Source: Thermohalobaculum sp965263335 (GTDB lineage Bacteria; Pseudomonadota; Alphaproteobacteria; Rhodobacterales; Rhodobacteraceae). From it: 64,000 nucleotides of DNA. Positions 41,807 through 49,800 of the stretch are shown here, piece after piece. Where the stretch lies: the NCBI GenBank assembly GCA_965263335.1, contig CBDHHE010000001.1, positions 4,340,001 to 4,404,000 of the forward strand. The letters run 5' to 3'. Position 1 is the stretch's first letter; each line of letters begins with the position of its first letter. A program made the position numbers and the translations under genes. The notes under the pieces were generated by a model, which worked only from the letters and a program-made list of their open reading frames with translations, did not search any database and was not told the origin of the DNA.

Positions 41807-43975
41807 ATGCAAACGACCGATGAACGGCCGGGCCGGGTGGCCGAAGGCAAGCTCGAAGGTGGCAAGCGTCTGGTGATGCAGTCACCTTTTTCACCCGCCG
41901 GGGACCAGCCAACGGCAATCTTGGAACTTGCCGAGGGAATCACCTCGGGGGAACGAGATCAGGTTCTGCTGGGCGCGACAGGCACCGGAAAGACCTACAC
42001 GATGGCCAAGGTGATCGAGGCGACGCAACGCCCCGCCATCGTGCTGGCTCCGAACAAGACGCTTGCCGCACAACTTTATGGCGAGTTCAAATCTTTCTTT
42101 CCGGACAATGCGGTGGAGTACTTCGTTTCGTACTACGACTACTACCAGCCCGAAGCCTATGTGCCGCGCTCGGACACCTACATCGAGAAAGAAGCTCAGA
42201 TCAACGAGCAGATCGACCGGATGCGACATTCGGCGACGCGCGCCCTGCTCGAGCGAGACGACGTCATCATCGTCGCCTCGGTCAGCTGCATCTATGGTAT
42301 CGGCGCCGTCGAGACGTATGGTGCGATGACGCAAAATCTCGTCGTCGGCGAGGCATATGATCAGCAGACGATCATGCGCGAACTGATCACTCAGCAGTAC
42401 CGCCGCAACGACCAGGGCTTTGCCAGGGGCGCGTTCAGGGTTCGCGGCGATTCGCTCGAGCTCTGGCCTGCGCACCTCGAGGATCGCGCTTGGCGGCTCA
42501 GCTTCTTCGGCGAGGAGCTCGAATCAATTCATGAGTTTGATCCGCTGACGGGGGAACGCACCGACGAGCTCGATCGCATCCGAGTCTACGCGAATTCGCA
42601 CTATGTAACACCCCGGCCGACGCTGAACCAGGCGATGAAGGGTATCAAGTCGGAGCTGAGCGAACGCCTCGACCAGTTGATCAAGGACGGTCGGCTGCTG
42701 GAAGCGCAGCGGCTCGAGCAGCGCACCAACTTCGATCTCGAGATGATCGAGGCCACCGGCGTCTGCAACGGGATCGAGAACTACTCTCGCTACCTCACGG
42801 GTCGCAAACCAGGCGAGCCTCCGCCAACGCTGTTTGAATACATCCCCGACAACGCGATCGTGTTCGCCGACGAAAGCCATGTCACGGTGCCCCAGCTCGG
42901 CGGGATGTACCGAGGAGATTACCGGCGCAAGTTCACGCTCGCCGAACATGGGTTCCGCCTGCCGTCCTGCATGGACAATCGACCGTTGAAGTTCGAGGAG
43001 TGGGATGCCATGCGCCCCCAGTCCATCTTTGTCTCGGCCACGCCCAGCGGATGGGAGATCGAGCGCGCGGGAGGTGTCTTCGCCGAGCAGGTGATCCGAC
43101 CCACCGGGCTCATCGATCCGCCCATCGAGGTGCGCCCCGTAGAGAGCCAGGTCGACGATCTGGTGGACGAATGCAAACAGATCGCCAGCCAGGGCAACCG
43201 GGCCCTGGTCACCACGTTGACAAAGCGTATGGCTGAAGACCTCACGGAGTACATGCACGAGCAAGGCATCCGTGTGCGCTACATGCACAGCGACATCGAT
43301 ACCCTCGAGCGGATCGAGATTCTGCGGGATCTTCGCCTGGGCGCGTTTGATGTGCTGATCGGTATCAACCTGCTGCGCGAGGGGCTCGACATTCCGGAAT
43401 GTGCGCTTGTCGCTATTCTAGATGCGGACAAAGAAGGCTTTCTGCGTTCCGAAACGTCGCTCATCCAGACCACAGGTCGTGCCGCTCGCAACGCCGACGG
43501 CAAGGTGATCATGTACGCCGACAGGATTACGGGCTCTATGGAGCGGGCGATTGCCGAGACCAGTCGCAGACGGACAAAGCAGGAAGCCTACAACGAGGAG
43601 CACGGCATCACCCCGGCGACTGTTCGCAAGAACATCGAGGACATTCTGGAAGGGACATACGAAGGCTCCACCGACATGGAGCGCGTTACCGCCAAGGTCG
43701 ACCGTGCAAAGGTTGGGGCGAACCTTGCCACTGTGCTCGAGGGCATGCGCAAGGACATGATGAAGGCAGCCGAAAACCTGGAGTTTGAAGAAGCGGCCCG
43801 GCTCCGCGACGAGATCAAGCGCCTGGAAGCAGTCGACCTTGCCGTGGCCGACGACCCGCTGGCCCGACAGTCCAGCGTGGAAGAGGTGTCCGCCGCCCGC
43901 CCTCGCTCCTCCTCCGGCAAACCAGGCACGCGGGGCTCGAAGTATCGGCGTCAGAAGGGCCGAAAGGGGCCGTAA
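41807..43975 (+). CDS. uvrB: Excinuclease ABC subunit B
   Basis: A 722-residue helicase-fold protein of nucleotide excision repair. The Walker A motif is GATGTGKT (56-63), the damage-verifying beta-hairpin includes VSYYDYYQPEAYVP, and other motifs are ASVSCIYGIG, FADESHVTVPQLGGMYRGD, GINLLREGLDIPE and QTTGRAARN. The C-terminal UVR motif (EFEEAARLRDEIKRLE) contacts UvrC. UvrB loads onto DNA with UvrA and recruits UvrC for incision. The tail is Arg/Lys/Ser-rich. AGGGG precedes ATG 41807. Confidence 0.98.
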   Translation: MQTTDERPGRVAEGKLEGGKRLVMQSPFSPAGDQPTAILELAEGITSGERDQVLLGATGTGKTYTMAKVIEATQRPAIVLAPNKTLAAQLYGEFKSFFPDNAVEYFVSYYDYYQPEAYVPRSDTYIEKEAQINEQIDRMRHSATRALLERDDVIIVASVSCIYGIGAVETYGAMTQNLVVGEAYDQQTIMRELITQQYRRNDQGFARGAFRVRGDSLELWPAHLEDRAWRLSFFGEELESIHEFDPLTGERTDELDRIRVYANSHYVTPRPTLNQAMKGIKSELSERLDQLIKDGRLLEAQRLEQRTNFDLEMIEATGVCNGIENYSRYLTGRKPGEPPPTLFEYIPDNAIVFADESHVTVPQLGGMYRGDYRRKFTLAEHGFRLPSCMDNRPLKFEEWDAMRPQSIFVSATPSGWEIERAGGVFAEQVIRPTGLIDPPIEVRPVESQVDDLVDECKQIASQGNRALVTTLTKRMAEDLTEYMHEQGIRVRYMHSDIDTLERIEILRDLRLGAFDVLIGINLLREGLDIPECALVAILDADKEGFLRSETSLIQTTGRAARNADGKVIMYADRITGSMERAIAETSRRRTKQEAYNEEHGITPATVRKNIEDILEGTYEGSTDMERVTAKVDRAKVGANLATVLEGMRKDMMKAAENLEFEEAARLRDEIKRLEAVDLAVADDPLARQSSVEEVSAARPRSSSGKPGTRGSKYRRQKGRKGP

Positions 43976-44208
43976 CCCGCTGAGAAGCGTTGCACGGCTT
44001 ATGAACTTTGACTGCGTATAGATCGCGATCGTGGTTGGCATTTGCTCGATGCGGCGTGCAACAAGCACTGCGGGCCATGCAGCGCGAATTGTCTATAACT
44101 AACTAAAATTACAAGAAAAACTGAAGAAGCGGCGCGCAGCTGCTTCACGATTCCGTAGGCATTCCTGCGTAGCTTCGCCAAAGCAATCAGTGCGCCTCGA
44201 GGCTCAGA

Positions 44209-45774
44209 ATGGACCTGAACGAGATTTTTAAGCCGGCACCGCCGGCGCCGCGTGCGGTCGGACGCAACTCCGCCGAAGGCACGCCTCCCGACGAACAGGA
44301 AGCGTCAGCCTTTGCCGGCGAGTTCGCTGCTGCTTCGGCTGACGATGGTGCCGAGCCCTCACCCAAAGAGCGACAAGCCACCCCCAATGAGCGCCCCGAG
44401 GAAGGACAGGTTCCAGCGCGCGCCGAGACGGACGCAATGCCAACTCAAAAGGCAGCGGAACCGTCTCAAGCGCTCGCCCTTGCGCCGGACGCTTCCGGTG
44501 GTGATGACTTGCCTGGCACTCCTCTTCCGGCTCCGGAAGGTGAGGTTGCAACGGGCGTTGGTTTGACGGCGCTGCGCGCAGATCAAAATCGGCCGACCAA
44601 TCCCAAGGTCTTGCTTCCGAGCCTCGCGGCTCCTGTGAACTCTGTTCCTCAGTCTGATGTCGAGGCCAGCCCTCAAAGGGCTGCTGCCGTTCATCTCGGG
44701 ACATTGGGATCACCAACTGCAAGTGAGACTTCAGCTTCGGCGGACGCTGTTGTTGACGAGGCACCAGCTCTCCCAAAGGTGTTGCTGGGCGAGGAGGGGC
44801 ATTCCTCAACTGCAGACGCTGAAGACAAGCCCGCGGTAGAGCCTGATGTGATGACTGCGACACCTCGAGTAGAGTCCGCCGCGAGCGAAAAGAAATCGGC
44901 TCGAGACGTCGCTCAGATAGCTGAAGATCTGCTCCCAGGCCGCGCCGAGCCCAGCAAGCATTCGGAGCTCAGCGCGAAGACAACCGACACCGCTGTGAAG
45001 GAGGCTCGCCTTCCTCTCCAGCCTGCGATCGGATCGGCTTCACTTCAGGCTGCCGTTGTGCAGTCGGGAAGGCATGAAACCGCACCCGTTCGACGTGACG
45101 CAGAGCCGACTGCCCCGCATGCTGTTCTTGAGTCCAAAGAAGCAGTCGCCTTTGCGGATGGTTCCGAGCCAGAGCACGTGGTCTCGCCACGCAGGCAGGT
45201 CGCTGACGCCGGCATTGTCCATTCGCGATATTCTGTTCAGGCAACCGGAGCTTATGGCAACAGAGGTGAAGACCTGGGATCGGCTTTGGCTGGTCAGGCG
45301 CTCAGCACGCAGCCGGGGAGCAGCGCATCTGTCTCCAATGCGATGTCGCCCCAATCGATGCCTAGTGGGAGCTTCGAACGCGCGATTGCACCTCAAATTG
45401 TCAATGCGGTCGCAGCACGACCCGTCGAAGGCGCAATTGGAGTGAGGTTGGATCCTCCCGAGCTCGGTCGCATCGAGATTGTGCTGGAAATCAGCGAGAA
45501 TGGCGTACGCGCGACGCTGGCGGCAGAGCGCCCGGCGACTGGTGATCTGATGCGACGCCACTCAGAAATTCTGAGCCAGCAGTTTGAAGACGCCGGCTTC
45601 GCCGACATAGACTTGAACTTCTCCGAACAACAGAACGATGGCGATGGCCGGGCATTCGCGCATGAGGGCGACGCGTCTGGATTCGGTTTGTCGAATGATG
45701 AGACCTCCTCTCCGGAAGCCAGCACTTCGTCTCGCGGTCTCACTGTGTCTGGCCGAATCGACATGCGCCTTTAA
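44209..45774 (+). CDS. fliK: Flagellar hook-length control protein
   Basis: A 521-residue protein with the FliK layout: a long low-complexity N-terminal region rich in Ala, Glu, Pro and Ser (the molecular ruler, about 1-390), then the compact C-terminal Flg_hook domain (about 400-490) with VRLDPPELGRIEIVLEISE, LAAERPATGDLMRRHSEIL and FEDAGFADIDLNFSE. It is exported and switches export from hook to filament subunits. FlgD follows 30 bases downstream, as in many alphaproteobacteria. Confidence 0.9.
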   Translation: MDLNEIFKPAPPAPRAVGRNSAEGTPPDEQEASAFAGEFAAASADDGAEPSPKERQATPNERPEEGQVPARAETDAMPTQKAAEPSQALALAPDASGGDDLPGTPLPAPEGEVATGVGLTALRADQNRPTNPKVLLPSLAAPVNSVPQSDVEASPQRAAAVHLGTLGSPTASETSASADAVVDEAPALPKVLLGEEGHSSTADAEDKPAVEPDVMTATPRVESAASEKKSARDVAQIAEDLLPGRAEPSKHSELSAKTTDTAVKEARLPLQPAIGSASLQAAVVQSGRHETAPVRRDAEPTAPHAVLESKEAVAFADGSEPEHVVSPRRQVADAGIVHSRYSVQATGAYGNRGEDLGSALAGQALSTQPGSSASVSNAMSPQSMPSGSFERAIAPQIVNAVAARPVEGAIGVRLDPPELGRIEIVLEISENGVRATLAAERPATGDLMRRHSEILSQQFEDAGFADIDLNFSEQQNDGDGRAFAHEGDASGFGLSNDETSSPEASTSSRGLTVSGRIDMRL

Positions 45775-45804
45775 CTTATCCGCCACTCAGCAAGGATAGC
45801 CCAA

Positions 45805-46503
45805 ATGGACCTCTCAGAGATCACACCGCTTTTGCCGGCACCCGTGCGAGCTGAAAGTCAACAGGATGGCTCCGTAGATGCCGCACGAGATGCAGCAGAC
45901 GCAGACTTCGAAAGCTTTCTCACGTTGTTGACGGCGCAGCTCCAGAACCAGGATCCGCTGCAGCCAATTGACTCGACCGAGTTCATTGCTCAGCTTGCAA
46001 GCTTTTCCTCAGTTGAGCAGCAGATAGGTACAAATGAGAGACTAGACACTCTTTCAAAGCAGGCACTGACCACAGAGATTGCGAGCTTCGCAAGCTGGAT
46101 AGGTCGGGAAGTCGCAGCGACAGACGGGAGCTTCAGGGCGACCGGTGAACCAGTCTCTTTTCCGGTTCCTGAAGTTGAAGGCGCAGAGCGCGTGGAGGCG
46201 ATCGTTCGTGATGCTGGCGGCCTTGCGTTGCACAGCTTTACTGTCGTGTCCGATGAGACTGGCCAAGCCCAATGGGATGGATTGGATGCAAGTGGCAACC
46301 TGCTCTCAGGCCGGGAACTCAGCATTGAACTTACGTACTTTGAGGGTGGCTCAGCATTGCTGGAGCGACCGGCAGAGGTTCTGCGGCTGGTTTCTGGAAT
46401 CCGTAGCTCGGAAGATGGCTTGGTCCTCGATCTTGAAGATGGAGGAACCCTGGCTTCTGATCTAGTTAGCCGTTTGGAGGTGGCTCCAACGGAGAGCAAT
46501 TAG
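45805..46503 (+). CDS. flgD: Flagellar hook-cap protein
   Basis: A 232-residue FlgD. The export/assembly region has FESFLTLLTAQLQNQDPLQP followed by DSTEFIAQLASFSSVEQQIG, the family signature. The C-terminal part holds the FlgD Ig/Tudor-like domains with TVVSDETGQAQWDGLDASGN. It caps the growing hook so that FlgE can polymerise. AAGGA precedes ATG 45805. It is convergent with the second FliL-like gene across a 56-base AT-rich gap. Confidence 0.93.
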   Translation: MDLSEITPLLPAPVRAESQQDGSVDAARDAADADFESFLTLLTAQLQNQDPLQPIDSTEFIAQLASFSSVEQQIGTNERLDTLSKQALTTEIASFASWIGREVAATDGSFRATGEPVSFPVPEVEGAERVEAIVRDAGGLALHSFTVVSDETGQAQWDGLDASGNLLSGRELSIELTYFEGGSALLERPAEVLRLVSGIRSSEDGLVLDLEDGGTLASDLVSRLEVAPTESN

Positions 46504-46559
46504 CACGATGAATTCATGGTTAAGCAAAATATAAAAACAAACGATTAATCTAAATAATT

Positions 46560-47087
46560 TCATAGTTCTTGTCGGATTACGTCAAGTATAAGAATTTCAT
46601 TTAGATCATCGCCAAGATATTTCTTTGCGGCCCCGTAAAGATTTTGCCGGAGCTCGTTGATAACCCTTTCGTTCGTGAAGTTGTCAGTGAAGGCTCCAGT
46701 GTATGACATTTTAAACAGTTCTCTCAGAAATACGTCCCGCAAACGAGGCTCCATTGCTACCACATCTGCGCGGCGAGATAGTGCAACGTCTACCGCAAGT
46801 TCAAACATCATCAGAGCACGAGTTTCTCCACCCTCTACAACTGGAACGATCGTTTGCTTGCCGATCTTTACATAGTCATGCTCAAGAGTCTCAGACACTT
46901 CGGCTTCCCTGTCACTTTCATCCGGCTTGCGAGCTGTGTCGATTGGTGTTTCTCCATTCTCCTCATCTGTCACAATTTCGCTGGACTTCTCTTGATCAGG
47001 AGTTGGAGCAGGCTTCATCATCAGCCCGCCGATGCCGCCTCCTACGATTCCGACGACAACGACTACAATGATTACAATCAACTTCAT
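46560..47087 (-). CDS. Second FliL-like flagellar basal-body-associated protein
   Basis: A 175-residue single-pass membrane protein: an N-terminal anchor of about 22 hydrophobic residues (LIVIIVVVVVGIVGGGIGGL), an acidic linker, and a periplasmic FliL/stomatin-like domain with LRDVFLRELFKMSYTGAF and KKYLGDDLNEILILDVIRQE. It lies at the downstream end of the motor/rod operon, after flgH. The canonical FliL is at 54483-55043, so the window has two paralogues. This one may support stator function or the L-ring stage. The ribosome site overlaps the flgH stop (TGAGGAG). Confidence 0.85.
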   Translation of the reverse strand: MKLIVIIVVVVVGIVGGGIGGLMMKPAPTPDQEKSSEIVTDEENGETPIDTARKPDESDREAEVSETLEHDYVKIGKQTIVPVVEGGETRALMMFELAVDVALSRRADVVAMEPRLRDVFLRELFKMSYTGAFTDNFTNERVINELRQNLYGAAKKYLGDDLNEILILDVIRQEL

Positions 47088-47098
47088 CGGTACACTCC

Positions 47099-47839
47099 TC
47101 AGAACGGCGAAATGGCGTCTACAATCTGCTGGCCGTAGCGTGGCTGTTGTACATCTGTGAGCTGACCTCGCCCGCCATATGCAATTCGTGCGTCTGCGAT
47201 TTTGTCATAAGTTATTCTGTTGTCTCGAGAGATGTCCTCAGGCCGCACAATGCCAGCCACTTGGAGATCGCGGAGTTCGAAGTTTACGCGGACCTCTTGA
47301 CTTCCTCGTATTTCGAGATGCCCATTCGGTAGAACATTCACCACCGTTGCAGCAAGACGCAACGTGATCTCTTCTTCCCGGGTGATTTGTCCGTCACCCG
47401 TGGAGTTTTGCGTGCTGTCGAGTGAAACAGCCGGTGCTAATGTGTTGCCTCCCGGCAAGATCGTATCCGCAATAGCGGTGAGCCCGTAGAGTGCAGCGAC
47501 CGAGGCTTCGTCAGTGCCGGCACGAGTGCGTGACGTACTGTTGGTGATTTCTGCTTCATCCTGAATCTCGATCACAACTGTCAAAATATCTCCAATCGTT
47601 CGGGCACGCCGATCGCCGAAGAGAGACTTCGGCCCAGACTGCCAGAGCGAGCCTGTTTGTGACGCTGAGGATGGGGGCGGAGGTGGAGGTGCAAGGGCAA
47701 CACGTTGCGGTACAGAAGGCTCGATCACGGGAGCTGCCGCTCCAGGGGCGGTCATCGGGGGCGGGCGACCGACGTGGTCAAACTGACTATTGCAGCCTGC
47801 CAAGGCCAAAGCAAAGACGGCAAATCTCGCATACTTCAT
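47099..47839 (-). CDS. flgH: Flagellar L-ring protein
   Basis: A 246-residue outer-membrane lipoprotein. The lipobox LALAGC puts the lipidated Cys at position 16. A proline-rich linker (APPPPPPSSASQ) precedes the FlgH core with LWQSGPKSLFGDRRARTIGD, NGHLEIRGSQEVRVNFE and RDLQVAGIVRPEDISRDN. It forms the L-ring around the rod. The start overlaps the flgA stop (ATGA). Confidence 0.96.
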   Translation of the reverse strand: MKYARFAVFALALAGCNSQFDHVGRPPPMTAPGAAAPVIEPSVPQRVALAPPPPPPSSASQTGSLWQSGPKSLFGDRRARTIGDILTVVIEIQDEAEITNSTSRTRAGTDEASVAALYGLTAIADTILPGGNTLAPAVSLDSTQNSTGDGQITREEEITLRLAATVVNVLPNGHLEIRGSQEVRVNFELRDLQVAGIVRPEDISRDNRITYDKIADARIAYGGRGQLTDVQQPRYGQQIVDAISPF

Positions 47840-48255
47840 CGGTACACCTCAACGCTGCGAACTCCTGTCACCACTGCACTTACAGTCAAGCGTGAATCCA
47901 AGTTCATAACGCGGATCGTCTCACCGTCGCCTCCAGCACTGAGAGCACGCCCCTCTGTGCGAATGCCGAGACGCCCAATGGCATAGCGCATGTCAACAAT
48001 GTCATTGCGCTGCACCAAGGTGCGTGGACCAACATACTCGGGCTGGATCAGCCCGCCTATGTAGACTGAGCGCCGCACCTCTAGCCCAACCATCTCAGCC
48101 GAGGCACTAGACGTCTCGGGTGAAGGAGATAGGTCGGAGGCGGCGACAATCGTGCCTGCGCGAAGTGTTCGCGCGGCGTAAACGTCGTCCGCCTGAGCAC
48201 CGCTGGATACCGGCGAAAAAACAGTGCTAGCGATAAATAGGGCAATTAATCGCAT
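47836..48255 (-). CDS. flgA: Flagellar P-ring assembly chaperone (short FlgA)
   Basis: A 139-residue FlgA-like protein with a signal peptide (to about ADDVYAARTL) and the SAF-domain core: LRAGTIVAASDLSP, LEVRRSVYIGGLIQPEYVGP and VQRNDIVDMRY. It is shorter than enterobacterial FlgA, which is usual in this lineage. It assists FlgI polymerisation into the P-ring. It overlaps flgG upstream (TGATG) and flgH downstream. Confidence 0.9.
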   Translation of the reverse strand: MRLIALFIASTVFSPVSSGAQADDVYAARTLRAGTIVAASDLSPSPETSSASAEMVGLEVRRSVYIGGLIQPEYVGPRTLVQRNDIVDMRYAIGRLGIRTEGRALSAGGDGETIRVMNLDSRLTVSAVVTGVRSVEVYR

Positions 48256-49040
48256 CAGCGAATTCTAGACGTTGTTGAGAGCATCTCGTCGGCGGCGCTA
48301 AGAACTTTCGAGTTGAGTTCGTAGCCACGTTGCGCCTCGATCAGTTCGGTGATTTCCGCAACTGCATCTACCGAGCTTTCTTCAACGAAACCTTGGCGAA
48401 TGGTCCCGCGGCCGTCTGTTCCGGGCTCTCCGACCTCCGGGGGGCCTGAAGCGGCGGTTTCTCGAAAAAGATTGTCACCTATTGATTCAAGACCTTTGTC
48501 GTTTATGAACGTGGCAAGCTCAATGTCTCCGATCTGTTGACCCTCCGGCTGGCCCTCGAACAAGGCGAAGACTTCGCCGGTACTGCTGATCGCGACTTGC
48601 TTGGCGTCAATCGGAACGGTGACACCCGCAACCAAAGGGAAGCCTTCGGTAGTGACAACCTCGCCTTCGCCAGTGAGTTTGAATGCGCCATCACGTGTGT
48701 ATGCGGTCTCGCCAGATGGAAGTGTCACCTCGACATACCCATCTCCTTCTATAGCGATGTCGAGTTCACCGCCTGTTTGACGCAAAGTTCCCTGGCGTAC
48801 TTCCATCGAAACCGACGCCGTTCTCGCGCCGAGACCAATTTGTACCCCAGATGGCAGAACTTGGCCGTTCGCTGCAGTTACTGCACCTGGTGTTCTGATT
48901 TGCTGGTAGTGTAGGTCTGCAAACTCAGCTCTTCGTGCGCTGTAGCCAGTGGTCGACATGTTAGCAATATTGTGCGCGGTCACGTCCACACGTGTCTGCT
49001 GTGCGGTCATACCAGTTGCAGCGATCTTCAGAGCCTGCAT
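48255..49040 (-). CDS. flgG: Flagellar distal rod protein
   Basis: A 261-residue rod protein. The N-terminal rod motif MQALKIAATGMTAQQTRVDV followed by HNIANMSTTGYSARR and the C-terminal VDAVAEITELIEAQRGYEL are the paired helices of axial proteins. The central part has GGELDIAIEGDGYVEV. AAGGAAG precedes the start. It is 38 bases after the flgF stop. Confidence 0.97.
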   Translation of the reverse strand: MQALKIAATGMTAQQTRVDVTAHNIANMSTTGYSARRAEFADLHYQQIRTPGAVTAANGQVLPSGVQIGLGARTASVSMEVRQGTLRQTGGELDIAIEGDGYVEVTLPSGETAYTRDGAFKLTGEGEVVTTEGFPLVAGVTVPIDAKQVAISSTGEVFALFEGQPEGQQIGDIELATFINDKGLESIGDNLFRETAASGPPEVGEPGTDGRGTIRQGFVEESSVDAVAEITELIEAQRGYELNSKVLSAADEMLSTTSRIR

Positions 49041-49078
49041 CTTTTCTTCCTTTGCGTCATGATTGAGGTGTCGCTTTG

Positions 49079-49800
49079 TCAGACCGCCTGTCCAAGTGTG
49101 CGGACTGCATCGCGAAGGCGTTCGTCTTCGTCCTCGATTAAGGTCTGCGCCGTCTCATAGGCGCGCGTTACTTCGATCATGCGTGCTATTTCGATCACGG
49201 GGTCGACGTTGGAGGCTTCGACCGCTCCTTGCCGAACGCGCGGGCTCACGATTTGATCGAATCCTTCATCAGCAGTGAAGGCGGTGTCGCCAACGCGACT
49301 GAGAGTTTCCCGCGGAGCGTCAACCACAGCGATCTGCGCGACCGGCTCGCCATCCGCAGAGAGTGTGCCATCATTGCCAACCAGGATCTGGCTCGTCCCT
49401 GGGGGTACAGTTATGGGCGCTTGTCCAGTGTCTAGAAGGGCTTGGCCCGATGAGTTGACCACATTGCCGATTTCGGAGAGCTGAAATACACCTGCTCGGG
49501 TCAGAACTGGGCCATCTTGACCCTCGACAACAAAATACCCAGAACCTTCAATCGCGATATCGAGCGAACCGCACCTGTACTGGTTTGTACACCAGGGTTT
49601 TCATCGGCGAACCGTGCGCCCATGTCGGCCATCGAAACGCTATCTCCGCTCTCTGCGGCGAGCACAAACTCCGTGAATGCTAAGCCTTCTCGTCTGTAAC
49701 CCACGGTATCCAAGTTCGCGATGTTGTTGGCTATCAAGTCAAGTTCCGCCGAAAGACCGATTTGGCGGTTTAGCGTGAGGTAGTACAGTGAGTTATCCAT
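49079..49800 (-). pseudogene. flgF: Flagellar proximal rod protein FlgF, frameshifted
   Basis: The N-terminal frame from ATG 49800 has the rod motif DNSLYYLTLNRQIGLSAELD then IANNIANLDTVGYRREGLAF, and continues to VQTSTGAV before running out of frame to a premature stop near 49501. The remaining FlgF (LDIAIEGSGYFVVEG, TRAGVFQL, and the C-terminal VDPVIEIARMIEVTRAYE) continues in another frame to 49079. The slip lies near 49562-49568, where two extra bases, or one missing base, restore alignment. The length of 722 nt is not a multiple of three. FlgF is needed for the rod, so a true mutation would make the cell non-flagellate; a sequence error is as likely. Confidence 0.88.

Noticed and set aside
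46504..46559. Terminator between flgD and the second fliL gene
   Set aside because: The gap is AT-rich and has a small ATGAATTCAT palindrome, but no GC stem followed by a T-run.
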